From: Gnetum montanum
Lineage: Eukaryota > Streptophyta > Gnetopsida > Gnetales > Gnetaceae
Assembly: GCA_015680685.1 (NCBI GenBank)
Contig: MNCI01020774.1
Location: 387,490 to 447,489 of the forward strand
Direction of reading: 5' to 3'
Length of the DNA: 60,000 nucleotides
The notes below the pieces were generated by a model, which saw only the letters and a list, made by a program, of their open reading frames with translations, searched no databases and had not been told where the DNA came from. Each line of letters begins with the position of its first letter. Position 1 is the first letter of the stretch. This document shows positions 1-12,120 of the stretch, one piece after another. The position numbers and the translations under genes were made by a program.

Positions 1-665
1 CTATGTGTCTAGTCTCTCAAGTGGTGTCGAGCATAGGTACAATTTTGGGACAAATGGGGGATGCAAAGGAAATGCAAATTGCTGATCTTGCTCACCGAAG
101 GAATGTTGGAGTTGAGATGAAGGCCGGTGCTGAGTTTTGGAGGCTTCTGGAGGTAGTTCTGCATAACTACATAACTATGCTCTAGAGCATAGTCCTAGCA
201 GGGAGAGCGTAGCCTTGACATTTCAAAAAATATGGCAAAAACTAATGTCCTCATGTAGATTGTGTTAACTACACTCTAGAGCATAGTAGGGAGCATAGCT
301 TTAGAAGTTAGAGAATTTGCCAAACCATTTCTTCCATGCCAACCTAGCCTTATAGCTTTTGGCTTGACACTTAGGTAAGTTTGCAAAATTGGTCATTAGT
401 GTATAGGACTAAGTTGACTATGCTTTAGAGCATAGTCCTAATAGGGAGAGCATAGTCCAACACTTAGAAAATTTTGTAGCTACTGTTGACACTTAGAAAA
501 ATTTTATAAATTTGGGTTATTTGTGTCAACTATGCTGACTATGCTCTAGAGCATAGTCTTAGTAGTGGGTGGGGGATGCATGGTCTCGACACTTAGAAAA
601 AAATTTTCTAGTTTTGACACTTAGAAAAATTTGGAGTTGAGACTTGGAAGCCCAAATTTGGTGGT
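1..665. repeat. Short-repeat region with an 18-bp palindrome
   Basis: No credible gene is visible. The perfect 18-bp palindrome CTATGCTCTAGAGCATAG occurs at 175-192 and 539-556, with near copies at 269-286 and 418-435. Each is followed by variants of 'tccta..agggagagcatag'. A second motif, 'cacttagaaaaattt', recurs at least four times between about 460 and 640. The pattern looks like a diverged tandem or dispersed repeat. It abuts the gag remnant of Element A near 665, so it may be a separate insertion or a rearranged edge. Confidence 0.6.
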
Positions 666-2082
666 GTTTCACCTTCTTCTTTTTCTACCTACTTGATTAG
701 CCTTTGAATCTGATGGACTCTTAATTTTGATGATATTCCTTAGACATAGATCCCAAGAGTTCTCCTCATTTCAGAGAAAAGTCCATCTATGATGTGGTGA
801 AGTTGTTCTTGTTGAGAGTAACCATGGCTAGGGCATCGGTGTAATAAGAAATAATATCTACTCATGATGGCATCCAAGGACTCATGTTTTCCTTGCTTCT
901 AACCTTGGATCTACCTTCTTAGATTGGACACTTCGGAGTATGTTTGATACTTGTCATTGAATAGTTCAAGCATCGTACTCCATCTACAGATTAATTTTGG
1001 CTCCAAGAACCAATACCAACTTTCTACTTCTTTGATGAGTATCATGGGAGATAATTTAAGTTTTTTCTAATCATTTTCTATGTTTTGTAAGACATAGGCA
1101 TCATGAAAAGCTTGAAGATGATTTTGTGGTTTGGAATCATATCCCCCCTCAAACTTGGGAATGTTATTCATATATAATTGCTTAATCCTACTATCTTTCA
1201 TGTGCCTTGTCATAATTCTCATTACCTCTATGATGTTTAGCATGCTTCAGGTGGTGAGTAAAGGCTCATTATAGCCATGAACTGAGTGCCTATGGTATCC
1301 TCTACTATCCCTTCTCTCATGGTGACGAGCCTTTCTTAAATGCCCATGCCCTAGATCTTGACTTGCCCAATGGTCCCTATGATAATCTCAATCCCATTAA
1401 TTACCTCCATCATGATTGTGTCCCTTGCAATTGCATTTAGAGCCAAAATAGGAGGAGGATGATGAAAAGGATGAAGAGGTTTGATGGTCATGATGATGAC
1501 CATGATCATGCCACTTATCTGCATCTCTACCATGACTCTCCTCTTTGAATCCTCCTTTGGCATAGGATCCATTTTTGTTAGAACTAGGATTATGTATCAT
1601 AGATTGCAAGTTCTAGTTTTGACCTCCTTTATTGAACTCAAAGAGAGATGTCTCTCTATATGGAAAACCCCAAAGAAGGGTTCTCTACCATCATTTTGGT
1701 ATATTAGGAATGGGGATTCATTGGACCGCTTTCTTTGCACAGACTCATAACACTGCTCTAGCTATCAATCCCTCAGACCTTATGCATCGGTGGGGTGATA
1801 ATCCCTAGCATCACTATCCTACACAACATATTCAACATGAAGCCCTTGGATGCCCAACCTTATAAGAGTTTGGTGGAGCATCATAGGAATGGATTGATTG
1901 AGCAGTAACACAATGTTGTCCTTCATGTCTCGCCATCACAATTGTTCATTTTGGTGTAGAATGAAGGTGAAATTGGGTACATACTCATTATGATGAGCAT
2001 ATATCACTCTGTATTGCTGGGGCACTTGATGATTTACTCCATCAGACTTGGATGAAGAATCACTCCTGTGAGAAGAAGACAT
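665..2082 (-). pseudogene. Element A: decayed gag, minus strand
   Basis: This is a Ty3/gypsy gag remnant read on the minus strand from the ATG at 2082 (MSSSHRSDS...). It shares the order seen in the other copies here: an N-terminal block with an FTFILHQ-type motif, a Ser/His/Arg-rich low-complexity stretch (about 1400-1620, with SSSFSSSSS and a CNCKGHNHDGGN segment), then the capsid-like block (MNNIPKFEGGY, WYWFLEP, FNDKYQTYS) at about 840-1240. The frame is broken by several stops. Similarity to the Element B gag fades near 665, so the zinc-knuckle end and everything downstream are missing from the window. Assignment rests on alignment by eye with Elements B, E2 and C. Confidence 0.75.
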
Positions 2083-2225
2083 CTTCTATTAGAAGACAAG
2101 AAATGTAGTGTAATTTCTTATAATTGTTGTAGTTATTTTGATGTATGATATGACTTTAAAATTCATTCCAAGATGTTAAATAATTTCTCACTAAGTCCTA
2201 GATAGTACACGTAACAAACTAAAGG

Positions 2226-2244
2226 TCCATGGAAATGGTGCTAA
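2226..2244 (-). promoter_or_regulatory. Element A primer-binding site (tRNA-Asp type, degenerate)
   Basis: Immediately inside the LTR, the minus strand reads TTAGCACCATTTCCATGGA. This is a mutated form of the plant tRNA-Asp complement TGGCGCCGTTGCCGGGGA that is better preserved in the other elements of the window. Confidence 0.55.
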
Positions 2245-2909
2245 TGATGAGCAGCAAGTATACCCTACACCTAACCATACGAATTACAAGAGTTCATGCG
2301 TAATCCAGTTGAATTCGGTAGACCTTAAGTTCCCAAGTATACTAGTTCTAGGAAGTGAAATCTAATTGTGATGATCATTGTCTTCCCAACTACACTTGTG
2401 AAGCTTAGTTATATGGTTAAGTGTAATTGGGGTACATGATATTTTATATTTTATATTTTATTTGCCTACGATTGATAACAAGTTGAAACTCAATTCATTA
2501 ACCAATTTAACTAATTTCATTGCTAATTAATAATTAACTATTATATCATAAGAATTTGATCCCACTTTCCATACACATCTTGAATGCATACAACACTACT
2601 GGGTTATGAAGTGTTAAGCATTTTTGGGATTACCAAGTGTTGTATGTTATGCTCGAAGTGGTCGTACTTATGTGTTTAATCTTTTTAGCTTAATTAGTTA
2701 ATATATTAAAGTGTTACTTAAATTAATTACTTAAATAACTAATAAAAATGATAAATGAAAAAGGTAAATGCAAAAATAAATCATTAATCTATTCCAAGTG
2801 TTGAGAGGTTTGATTAAAAGGCTTGTCTTCATTGCCATTCACACTACTATGCTCAGGTGCATCAATGCTCAAATAAAGATTTGTATGCTTTCTAACTTGT
2901 GTTCTGAGC
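2245..2909 (-). repeat. Element A 5' LTR, first part
   Basis: The LTR begins (in plus coordinates) with TGATGAGCAGCAAG and carries the family-wide U5/R sequence, including 'aaccatacgaat' and a minus-strand AATAAA-type poly(A) signal near its right end. It is interrupted at 2909/2910 by Element B and resumes at 19910. Its closest relative in the window is the solo LTR at 49603-50518, which has the same TTCATCA terminus. Confidence 0.8.
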
Positions 2910-3754
2910 TAATAAATCATGTTTTGATTGGCTTTAATATCAAATGAGCCTTGACATTAGATACCTAATGTCAGAGCCCAAGACACGATGTTGAATATTT
3001 GATATCGTGGGGTATATGTCAACCTATAAATATAACACTTGGGCTCATACCTTTTAGAAGTTTTTCATAGTTTTTGCATAGTGTAGTGAAGCTCTTATAG
3101 TTTGTTTTCTCTAGAGTTAGAATATTTTTTGAGTGCCCATTGTAGATGTCTAAGTGTGTATAGAACTTTATTCAAACACTAATGTACCTTAGCACAATAG
3201 TGCGACGTGAATAAAGACAAGCCCTTTTGATCATTGTTGCAGCATTGAGAATATTTTAATATTTCTTTAATACTTTCATCATTCAAGCAGTTTAATGCAT
3301 TTTCATTAAGCAATTAATTTCTAGTTGTTAACAATCACAAGCACAAGCACTTCAAACATATGTGTAGCACTTGGTAACCTAGAAACACTTAATGTTTGAT
3401 AACCCAGAAGCACTACATGCGTTCAATGTGTCTGGAAAGTGGAAATGGGTGCTTGTGTTAGGCCAGCTAGGCAATAGATGAATTAGATCTCGAATTACTC
3501 TACCTTTCATTCTTGTTGTAGGCGATTAAACTTACAAAATATAAAATGATAAAAATCATATACATCAGTTGCACATAACCATATCCTTATACTTCATGAG
3601 TGGAACTAAGAAGATAATGAATGTTCTCAACACCTATTTTAGTTCCTAAAGAATTAGTGCATTGGAGAACTATATGTCCATAAAATTTGACGAGATCATA
3701 TGTTAATGCTTGTGATTTTTATGGTTGGATGTAGGGGTACCTTGCTGCTCATCA
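2910..3754 (+). repeat. Element B 5' LTR
   Basis: The LTR is 845 bp. It starts with a mutated terminus (TAATAAATC where the 3' LTR has TGATGAATC) and ends CTCATCA. A TATA box (CTATAAATATA) lies near 3024-3034 and an AATAAA signal at 3210-3215, giving a plausible U3-R-U5 order. U3 carries 'gatatcgtggggtatatg', related to the gatatc palindromes in the E2 and C LTRs. Confidence 0.85.
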
Positions 3755-3773
3755 TTGGTGCCATTGCCGAGGA
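3755..3773 (+). promoter_or_regulatory. Element B primer-binding site (tRNA-Asp)
   Basis: Directly after the LTR end the sequence TTGGTGCCATTGCCGAGGA matches the complement of the plant tRNA-Asp 3' end (TGGCGCCGTTGCCGGGGA) except for three transitions. Confidence 0.8.
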
Positions 3774-3914
3774 TCTTTTAGTTGTTATATGTGCTATCTA
3801 GGATTAGTGAAGAATTATTCAAATCATTGGAATGAACCTTAGAATCATATCATATCTTAAGATTACTACAAAAATTTTAAGAGGTACATTGCATTTTTAT
3901 TTTTTTAACATAAA

Positions 3915-6300
3915 ATGTCTTCTTCTCATAGGAATGATTCTCCATCCAAGTCTGACAAAGTACATCAGTTAGTGACTCAGCAATACCAGGTGGTATATGC
4001 TCATCCTGATGAATATGTATCCAACTTCACCTTCATCCTACTTTAGGATAAATAGCTATGGTGGCATGACATGAAGGGCAACATCATGTTTCCACCTCAT
4101 TAATCCATTCTTGCAATGCTCCAACAAATGCTTATACGATGGGATATCCAGAAAATTCATGCTGAGTATGTTGTACAAGACACTGATGCCAAGGATTAGT
4201 AGCCCACTAAGGCACAACATCTATGAGATCGACAACTAGAGCAACATCATGAATCTAAGAAGGGAAAAGGATTTAATGATTCCCCATTATTTCTATACCA
4301 AAAATATGGTGGAGAGCCCTTTGGGGGTTTTCCATTTAGTGAAATTTCTCTCTTTGACTTCAGTGAAGGATGTCAAAACTAGAACCTGCAGTCCATAATT
4401 CACAATCTTAGTTCTTGCAAGAATGAATCTAATGACAAAGAAGGATCCAAAGGAGCAAGTTAAGGGAGGGATGTAGATAGAAAATAAGATTTTGATTTCG
4501 GTTGCGATCACCAAAGATGTGGTAGCATGCATTGTGATGGTGCTAGTCCTCCTTCATCTTCACCTTCATCATCATCATCTTCTTCTTTTGGATCTAACTG
4601 CAATTGTAGGGGGTGCGACTATGATGAAGGTAACTGATGAGACTAAAATGATCAAAGGGATCATTAGGCAAGGTAAGATCAAGGGCCTAGACATTTAAGA
4701 GAGGCACATCACCATGAAAAAATGGGTAACAGAAGGCATCATAGGCATCAAAATCAAGACCTCGATGAGCCTTTGCTTGCTACCCGAAGTATGCTTAATA
4801 TCATCGAGGTAGTACAAAGTTCAAAAAGGCATGTAAAGGATAGTTTGATCAAAAGGCTAGACATGAACAATATACCTTGGTTCAAAGGGGAATATAAATT
4901 AGATCTATAGAATCATTTTCAAGCTTTTCAAGATGCATGTGCTTTGCAAAATATAGAGAATGAGTGGCAGAAGCTTAAGTTATTTCCAATGACATTCATT
5001 AAGAAGTAGAGAAGTAGTATTAATCATTAGAACTAGAATCTATTAGACGATGAAGTACCATGATTGAATTTTTCAATGATAAATATCAAATGTACTCATG
5101 AGTGTCCAACTTAAGAAGGTAGATCCAAGGATGGAAACAAAGAACACATGAACCCTTGGATGCTACCATAGGTCGATACTATTCCTTAATGCAAAGATGT
5201 CCTAGCCATGGTTATTCTCAATTGGATCAACTTTGCTGCATTATAGATGCACTTCGATCAAAAATGAGGAGAACGCTTGGTGTCTATGCCCAAGGGTGGT
5301 TGGAAAAATTAAGCATCCATTAGATCCAAAGACTAGTCAAGTAGGTAGCTAAAGAGGAAGGTGAATTAAGAAGAAGAGAAAGTGCAAAAGAGTACAATCA
5401 TGATCCTTCCATTCGTAAGAGGAAGATTTGATTTTGTGACAGTGAGGAAGAATCAACACTGAACGAGGTGGTGAATAGGAAAACCTTGCTACTCCAAAAA
5501 TTTCAATTTGAAATTATGACCAAGGCTGATTAGTTATGGGACTCCATGAATAGAAGATTTTAAGCTATCCTAAAAATTACTAAAGAGTCTAAAGAATAGG
5601 GTAGTAATCATGAGTGTATAAGGTGCAAGGAAGTTGAATGTACCTATCAAAGTAGTTAGGGAAAAATTGCTACAATAGAAGAAGTTACAGGAAGAAAATC
5701 AGATGATGGTGGTGGATGTGACGTTTGCGAGTGTGAATATCCTAAGGGATGTTACCCCATAGTGTCACACTTACAGGAGTCTAGGATGTACGCTTTGAAT
5801 CCACAACTAGCACAAAGGCAAACACCCAAAATATTGCCTTATCCTCAAGGTAATTCTAGGTAGTTCTACTAGCAACAATAGTATTATCCAAGTGAAGCTC
5901 AACTGTAATCATATGAGTAGTATAAATAGTGGTAGTAATCATAGTCATGGGCACTAGCACCAACAAGGTAATAATACCCTTATAGATGACCTGATCCATA
6001 TGGGTATTATGTTTAGCAACCCTTGTCTCCACACAACTCTTCTAGTCATGTTTCCACTTCCCAACTTCACTACTACTCTCTTGATAATTACTGAACTCAT
6101 TCTCCACATGTAAGGAGGGATACCATCTTTTATCCTTATCCTCCACTAGTTCCTACACATCTTCCTCCTCCCTCTCCATAGCTATCACCTGCTCTGTCTA
6201 TGTAGGGTAAACTACCGTCTCAACTACAACAACACAACTTTACTAGGGCCATTAATCTACAATTAGTTCATCAATTGAGTGGGTCAGATACTTGATCAAA
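3915..6300 (+). pseudogene. Element B gag, decayed
   Basis: The start is the ATG at 3915 (MSSSHRNDS), matching the gag starts of A, E2 and C. The order is: N-terminal conserved block with FTFIL (about 3990-4060), Ser-rich and Cys/His stretch (about 4550-4640), capsid-like block (MNNIPWFKGEY, about 4865-5110), zinc-knuckle-like segment CDVCECEYPKGCY at about 5717-5755, then a Pro/Tyr/Gln-rich tail. The frame is broken by many stops, mostly TAG where sister copies have CAG or TGG, for example in the segment where copy C reads HQDEQLRW. The putative zinc knuckle has Tyr where copy C has His. No functional product is expected. Confidence 0.82.
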
Positions 6301-6419
6301 GAAAAGACCTTTCTTTTGATCCTACAGTCCACCTAAGCCTTGAAATACACCTACAATTGACAATCTTGTTCCTTCATTTCTCTCTGTATCAAATTTCTTT
6401 GAGTCCTCTTTAAACCAAA

Positions 6420-7190
6420 CATCACCCAAGATCCATATTGTGATGCTTACTCATGCCGTATCTGATTGGATCTATGCTAGAAACCTTCCTAGGAAGTTAG
6501 CAGATCTTGAAAGTCCTTTGATTTATTTGCAGATTACTAGGAATGAATTGTGCAAAGATTTTCTTGACTCAAGTTCAACCTAATTTCTCATAAGATGTAT
6601 ACTGCATGAAACTTTCCTTCTTTAAAGAAAATCCATATTAGTTTAGAATTGGTAGACCAGCCCATCATTGTTCCATTGGGATTGGTAGAAGACATTGTAA
6701 CCATTTTCTCTGGGTAGTCTTATCCTGCTCTAGTGATCAAGATTAAAAACTACAAAAGGGACTTCCCAATCATCATGGGAAGGGCATGGCTAAGCCATTG
6801 ATGCAAGAATGGGCATTAGATATCTTTCCTTGAAAATATCCAAAGAAAATGCATTTGGGAAGATCAAGAAGAAGTTAGTTCTATGCATTGTGTATAGCAA
6901 TATAGGGAAATTGTGTGTAGAAAATCTAGGTAGTGAAATGAGCATGCATCTTTGCATGCAAGCAGTGTGCACAAAAAGTAGAAATTCAAAGGTGTTTGTA
7001 CACAACAGCCACAAAATAGGAGGGCACCTAGTGGCTAACCATTGATTTTGAAAGTAGCACACTTTGCATGGAATCAACTGAGAGCCTGACATGAGCATAT
7101 GTCATATGAACTAGAGAAAGTTCATCACCAACTCTTTGATGATGCAAATGATGATACCTATTGGGGAGAGTTAGAAATTCTTGAAAATTT
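6420..7190 (+). pseudogene. Element B retropepsin-type protease region, decayed
   Basis: The conserved lead-in SDWI-ARNLPRKLADLESPLIYL precedes an LDSS motif at about 6562-6573. This corresponds to the catalytic Asp-Ser/Thr-Gly of retroviral-type aspartic proteases; copies E2 and C have LDSG. Further on, FPIIMGRAWLS near 6765-6800 corresponds to the I-L/M-G-R motif of the family. The region is continuous with gag, as expected for a gag-pro precursor, and ends near the point where E2 and C are deleted. Interrupted by stops. Confidence 0.75.
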
Positions 7191-7379
7191 CAAGTAAGAG
7201 TCCCTTTAACTAAAAATGCTATTGGCCAACATGGAATATGTGTTCTTAAAAAATGGAAAGATAGTCATAATCAATGCAAATATTGCTCTAGAGTAGACAA
7301 AGATGCTATTGAATGTATTTGAAAAATCATCAGTAGCTTTTGCCTAGTCATATCCTGAACTCATAGGAATTGATCCTAG

Positions 7380-8290
7380 GATATGCCAGCATCGCATCTA
7401 CACTCATTTGGCCATGAAGCCAAAGAGGCAGCCACATAAGTGATTGAATCCCAAACTAAAGTAGATCATCAAAGAGGAAATTGAACAAATCCTAAAGGCA
7501 AGGTTCATTTATCCCATTGTGGATAATGAGTTGGTTAGTTCACTTGCAATTATGCCAAAGAAAGGAGGAAAGCTGCTGGTCTACATTAATTTTTGGTTGT
7601 TGAATATGGTAACATTCAAGGACCATTTTCCATTACCATTTGTTAGTCAAGTGTTAGACATAATATTTGGGCATTGCTACTATAGTTTTCTAGATGGTTA
7701 TAGTGGCTATAACCAAATTCAAATTTCACCAAAGGACCAGGCCAAGACAACATTCATGAGTTCTTGGGGAACTTTTGCATATCATAAGATGCCTTTTGGT
7801 CTATGCAATGCCCCAACTACATTCCAATGCTTGGTTTTTAGCATTTTTCAACAAAAAATATGTAGTGCTATGGAATTTTTCATGGATGACTTCTCCACCT
7901 ATCGAACTACATTTGAGTAAGCCCTGGACAACCTTGAGCAAGTGCTAAAAAGATTTGTTGAAACAAATCTATGGCTCAATTGGTAAGAGAGTCATTTGAT
8001 TAAGGTAATGTATTTAGGCATAGGATATCACAAGTAGGAATTGAGGTAGATCCTCAAAAAATAAGGATCATCCAATGAATAATCTACCAACTAGAAATTG
8101 TCAAAGATGTTTGGTCATTCCTTGGACATACTGGCCACTACCGGTGATTCATAGAGAATTTTTCTAAGATCACAAAGGCATTGGTGGAGCTAACAAAGAA
8201 AAATGCTCTATTGTTTTAAACCACAAAATGTGAAAAAGCATTTCAATAGCTAAAAGAGAAACTTGTAGAAACTCCAATCCTACAAGCACT
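7380..8290 (+). pseudogene. Element B reverse transcriptase, decayed
   Basis: This is a Ty3/gypsy reverse transcriptase domain (RNA-templated DNA synthesis). An uninterrupted 133-codon stretch at 7519-7920 retains SFLDGYSGYNQI, the MPFGLCNAPTTFQ motif and the catalytic FMDD box in FFMDDFS. Upstream, 'KPKRQPH' and 'EEIEQILKA' correspond to the usual RT entry. Downstream, the thumb/connection region to about 8290 is broken by TAG codons. The motifs are well kept but flanking stops preclude a full enzyme. Confidence 0.85.
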
Positions 8291-8299
8291 CGACTAGTC

Positions 8300-8690
8300 C
8301 ATACTATTTCATGTCATGATGGATGCATCAAATTATGCCTTGGAAGGTGTGCTTATGTAGATGGATGACAAGAAATGTCCATATTACATCCATTGTGCTA
8401 GTCAAAGCATTGTGGATGCACAATTGAACTACACCACTATAAAAAAACTAACAATAGTGGTGTTCACTCTAAAGATGTTTAGGCACTATGTGCTTGGATA
8501 CAAAGTGTTTGTGCACACGAACCACGGTGCCATTTGCTTCTTGATGAACAAGCTAATGGTGAGCCCCTGTGTCATACGATGGCTGGTGACATTACAAGAA
8601 TTCAATCTTATGATGGTAGATCAAAAGGGTACTGAGAATGTGGTTGTTGACCACTTGTCTTGGTTACGATGGGACAACAAAGAGTAGGAG
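8300..8690 (+). pseudogene. Element B RNase H domain, decayed
   Basis: This is an RNase H domain of the Ty3/gypsy type. MDASNYAL near 8320 carries the catalytic Asp position. TTIKKLTIVVFTLKMFRHYV corresponds to the usual T-E-K-E-L-x-A-V-V motif, here with Lys-Lys where Glu is expected in related families. 'FVHTNHGAICFL' has Asn where a catalytic Asp normally sits (TDH). The last 108 codons (8361-8687) are open, but these substitutions suggest an inactive domain. Confidence 0.78.
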
Positions 8691-8899
8691 AACCCACTAT
8701 CTAATACGTTTTATAATGAACTTCTCTTTGCTAGGGCTATAACTGAACAATTGCCTATTGAGTCTAATTGATATAATGACATTCTCACCTATCTTCTCAC
8801 TTAGGAGATGCCAGAAGGGTTGGATCATTGGAAGAAACAATAGTTTCTTCACCAGGTAAAATGCTTCATGGAGATTAATGGACACCTCTACAAGGTGTG

Positions 8900-10140
8900 C
8901 ACTGATGGCTTGGTTTGATGGTGTGTTCCTAATTTTGAGCAACTATGCATTTTCCAATATTCTCATGAAGGTCCTTGTGGGGACCATTATGTTGGAGACA
9001 CATGGCCATTAAAATCCTGATGGTAGGGTACTATTAGCCAATAATCTTGAGGAATGCTCATCAATATGTCCACTCTTGTGAATGCTGCCAACGAGATGGT
9101 GGAATGATTGCTCGAATGAAAGGACGTCAATAATGGATTTAACCACTAGAACCATTTAACATCTAGGACATTGATTTCATGGGTTCCATCACAACCATGT
9201 CAAATGGAAAGGCATACATCATAGTCACTATTTACTATTATATGAAATGGGTAGAAGAAGTAGTTGTCATTGACTATACATCTTCTACTATTTCCTGATT
9301 TGTACAACAAAATGTTGTAAATAGGTTTGGTGTGCCACATGCATTAATTTTTGCTAATGTAACCTACTTTACAAGCACTACTTTTCAAAAGCTTATGCAA
9401 TGCTTGGGGGTTAAACATAAACTTACAACACCCTACCACCCCCAAGCCAATGGTCAAGCTGAGGTTACAAATAGGGAAATCATAAAGATTCTAATAAGAA
9501 TTGTTAGCAAATATAGGAAAGACTATAGCACAAAACTCAATGATGCCCTTTGGGCCTACTGCTCAACATGAAAACTTCCTATAGGCTACTCTCCCTATGA
9601 GCTTGTGTATAGAAAATTACCAACACTTCCTATTCAATCCGAGCTTCATACACTTTCAACAGCCTATGACCTCAACCTTGACTTGAGTCTAGCACAAAAA
9701 GAATGATTAATGAATCTCAAATTGCTAGACAAAAATTAATTAGTAGCATTGTCATCTAACGAGCTTCACAAAGCATTCAATAAAAAGCACGATGACCTTA
9801 GAATCAAAAAAGCCAAACTTCATCCAAGAGATTAGGTTCTCTATTGGAACCCCACACACGTACCTCAACGAACTAATTTCCAAATGATGTGAAAAGTACC
9901 TTACATCATTTATAGAACTTTTCCTTCTAGGGCCATGATGATCTATAAACTTGAGAGCCCAAACAAGAAACAACTTGTCAACATACAAGAAGTCAAACCT
10001 TTCCATGAGCATAAGCCAGCTAATGCAAAAAACACCTTGTTGGATGGATAACCATGCTCAATATTTTAGATCTCATCCTTTCAACTTAGTCATGGGGAAG
10101 ATGGCCATCCACGCTACCTATATAAGTGGCTCCTTAGTTT
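8900..10140 (+). pseudogene. Element B integrase, decayed
   Basis: Order: an H/C-rich N-terminal zinc-binding remnant (GPCGDHYVGD ... CECCQRD, about 8970-9100), a DDE core with IDFMGSI near 9170 (first Asp), FGVPHALIFANVTYF near 9330 (second Asp replaced), and HPQANGQAEVTNREI near 9440 (Glu of the triad), then a C-terminal region with FPSRAMMIYKLESPNKKQLV near 9925-9985. Integrase follows RT/RNaseH, which defines Ty3/gypsy order. Several TAG and TGA stops and the lost second Asp indicate inactivity. No chromodomain was seen. Confidence 0.8.
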
Positions 10141-10144
10141 TTCA

Positions 10145-12110
10145 TCCTTTTTTGGTTTACACATTTTTGTTTTACAACTTTTGGTTTTACATATTCTTTA
10201 TTTTACATCTTCTTGTTTTGATGTTATTAATACTTCCTAATTTTGTTTACACCATCATTAGTACATTTTCTATTTCTTGAATATTTTACACTTTTTTATA
10301 TTTTTTTTATTTTGGCATAATTTTCTAACTTTTGTTAAATAAGTGGTAGGCATAGTAGTAATTCATTTCTTAATGGTGGTATGTACTATTTTTTTATTTG
10401 ATTATTGGTGCCTGGATTCTAGCATTGAATTTTGTTACTAATAATCAGAACATGGTTTCTTTTCATGCAACAGGTAGTGAGTCTAGAACATCCACCCATC
10501 CACAAACTCTATGGTTTTTCTTATTTTGGAAATGTGCAATCCCTTTTTCATTAATAAAACTTTAATGAATTTTTGACTTTGGTAGTTTCTAGATCTAGAA
10601 AGGATTCAAAGGTTTGAAAAGGGTGTAACTTCAAGGGGATTTGGTATTCTTTGTATCTTTTTTCTTGCCTAGGTGCATGTGTGTTTTCATGGATTTCTTG
10701 CTGTTCCATGTCAACCAATAAAGGAAGTTGAATAAGTCTTTGCATGGTGTGGTTTCCATTTCTCAAAAAAAAAAAAAACAATATGAATTCAAAGCATACC
10801 CCTTAGCCATAATAAATGAATAATTCTTTACATGGTATGGTTTCCATTTCAAAAAGAAAAATGATGAGAATTCAAAGCACACCCCTTAAGAAAAAAGAAA
10901 TGGGCTACTAGCACTAGTTATGGGACTAGAAAGACATGTTTCCCATGCTTGATGGCCCCTTCTAAGTAAGGCCCTTCCTCACTTCCTACTTCTCTTTTCT
11001 TCTTTAATAAGGAATGGTGGTTGTTCTGTGGGAGCACTCTTGTGTCTCAAGGGATGGACTGGTCTTAGAATGGCAATGTGAAGTCACTAAACATGGTTGG
11101 TTTTGGTTTGGACTAAGGATGGATCTTATCAAGTCATTTAACCATAAAATTCACAAGGGATTTTATGTGACCTTAATCAGGAACTCTGTTCCACTCTCTC
11201 TCATCCATCTATACTTTTCATGTTTTACCTCACTACCAGTTTCATGTTCTTGTTTGATGTCCTGGTTTGAAGTCTCAAAATTCCTAGGTAGTTTCTTCTA
11301 GATTTTTGTACTTAAGCTTTCGTAACCATTAATCATCCATGAGGCCCATGGAATCCTTGGTTTGAAGTTATGCAAGGGAAATAAAAAGCCTATGCTTACT
11401 TTGGGAAGGACCCACTTGCATATCTTTTGGTTGGTTTAGCTAAGTTCTTTATCCTTAGACATTCTCACAATCAAATCCTTTTTTGTTCCTCGTTAATGAC
11501 ATCCAATTGTGCACATCTTAACAACATTTTTTAATGGAATTCCCTTTTTGTTATTGTGAATTTTTAAACCCTCTTTAAGCATTTCATCCTATTTGAAATT
11601 TTTCAAATTTAATGAATCGCTTATCCATTTTACCCTATTTGTTAGTCTTCTCGCTACCACTACTAAAGGAATCAATCTACCACAATCACAACCTAGCTGA
11701 GTGTAACCATTGATGAGACAAGGTACTTAATAGCTATGTGTTGCACATTGCATAGTAATCCATGATTTTATTGTGATTGTAGTGGAAAGCATGGACTGGA
11801 AGTGGGATTGTCTTCACCAAGGATGACATAGTAGCACCACATGACAAGGACCATTCATGATCATTGCATCTTCTCCCTTGCTCTTTAGTTGCCAAGAGGG
11901 GTTGGATGTCCATTTTATCCAAGGTATTTATTTCTCTTATTATGAACACCCAATTTTGTAAAAGATTGTAACTCAATACACTTGGGCACTTGAAGTCTAT
12001 TTTTTCATTTGAGTTAGTTTGTATGTCAATCAATAATCCCATACCTACCCAATATTTGGCAAGGAACTTGTTCCTCCTCTTCTTCACTCAAGGAAGAGTT
12101 TTCATTCAGT
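10145..12110 (+). other. Element B 3' non-coding region with an internal tandem duplication
   Basis: About 2 kb between the end of pol and the polypurine tract carries no convincing ORF. It opens with a T-rich tract containing repeated 'ttttac'. A roughly 75-bp tandem duplication lies at about 10740-10804 and 10817-10889, each unit with 'catggt-tggtttccattt' and 'gaattcaaagca-acccctta'. Homologous sequence occurs on the minus strand in E2 (about 13230-14980) and C (about 40410-42130) and on the plus strand in F (about 49000-51970), showing common descent of these elements. Confidence 0.7.
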
Positions 12111-12120
12111 TGTGGGGGTA
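12111..12120 (+). promoter_or_regulatory. Element B polypurine tract
   Basis: TGTGGGGGTA lies immediately before the 3' LTR start TGATGAATC. The same G-run next to an LTR recurs at 51971-51980 (F), and as its complement at 13219-13229 (E2) and 40398-40408 (C). It is the expected plus-strand primer site. Confidence 0.8.

Noticed and set aside
1481-1750. Plus-strand ORF of 89 codons
   Set aside because: It is the antisense shadow of the Element A gag; the minus strand matches other gag copies.
7519-7920. Possibly functional reverse transcriptase (133 open codons)
   Set aside because: Motifs are intact in this stretch, but the domain is broken by stops on both sides and sits in an element with dozens of defects.
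11014-11301. Plus-strand ORF of 95 codons in the 3' region of Element B
   Set aside because: Homologous sequence in Element F (about 50580-51250) does not keep the same reading, and no motif is visible.
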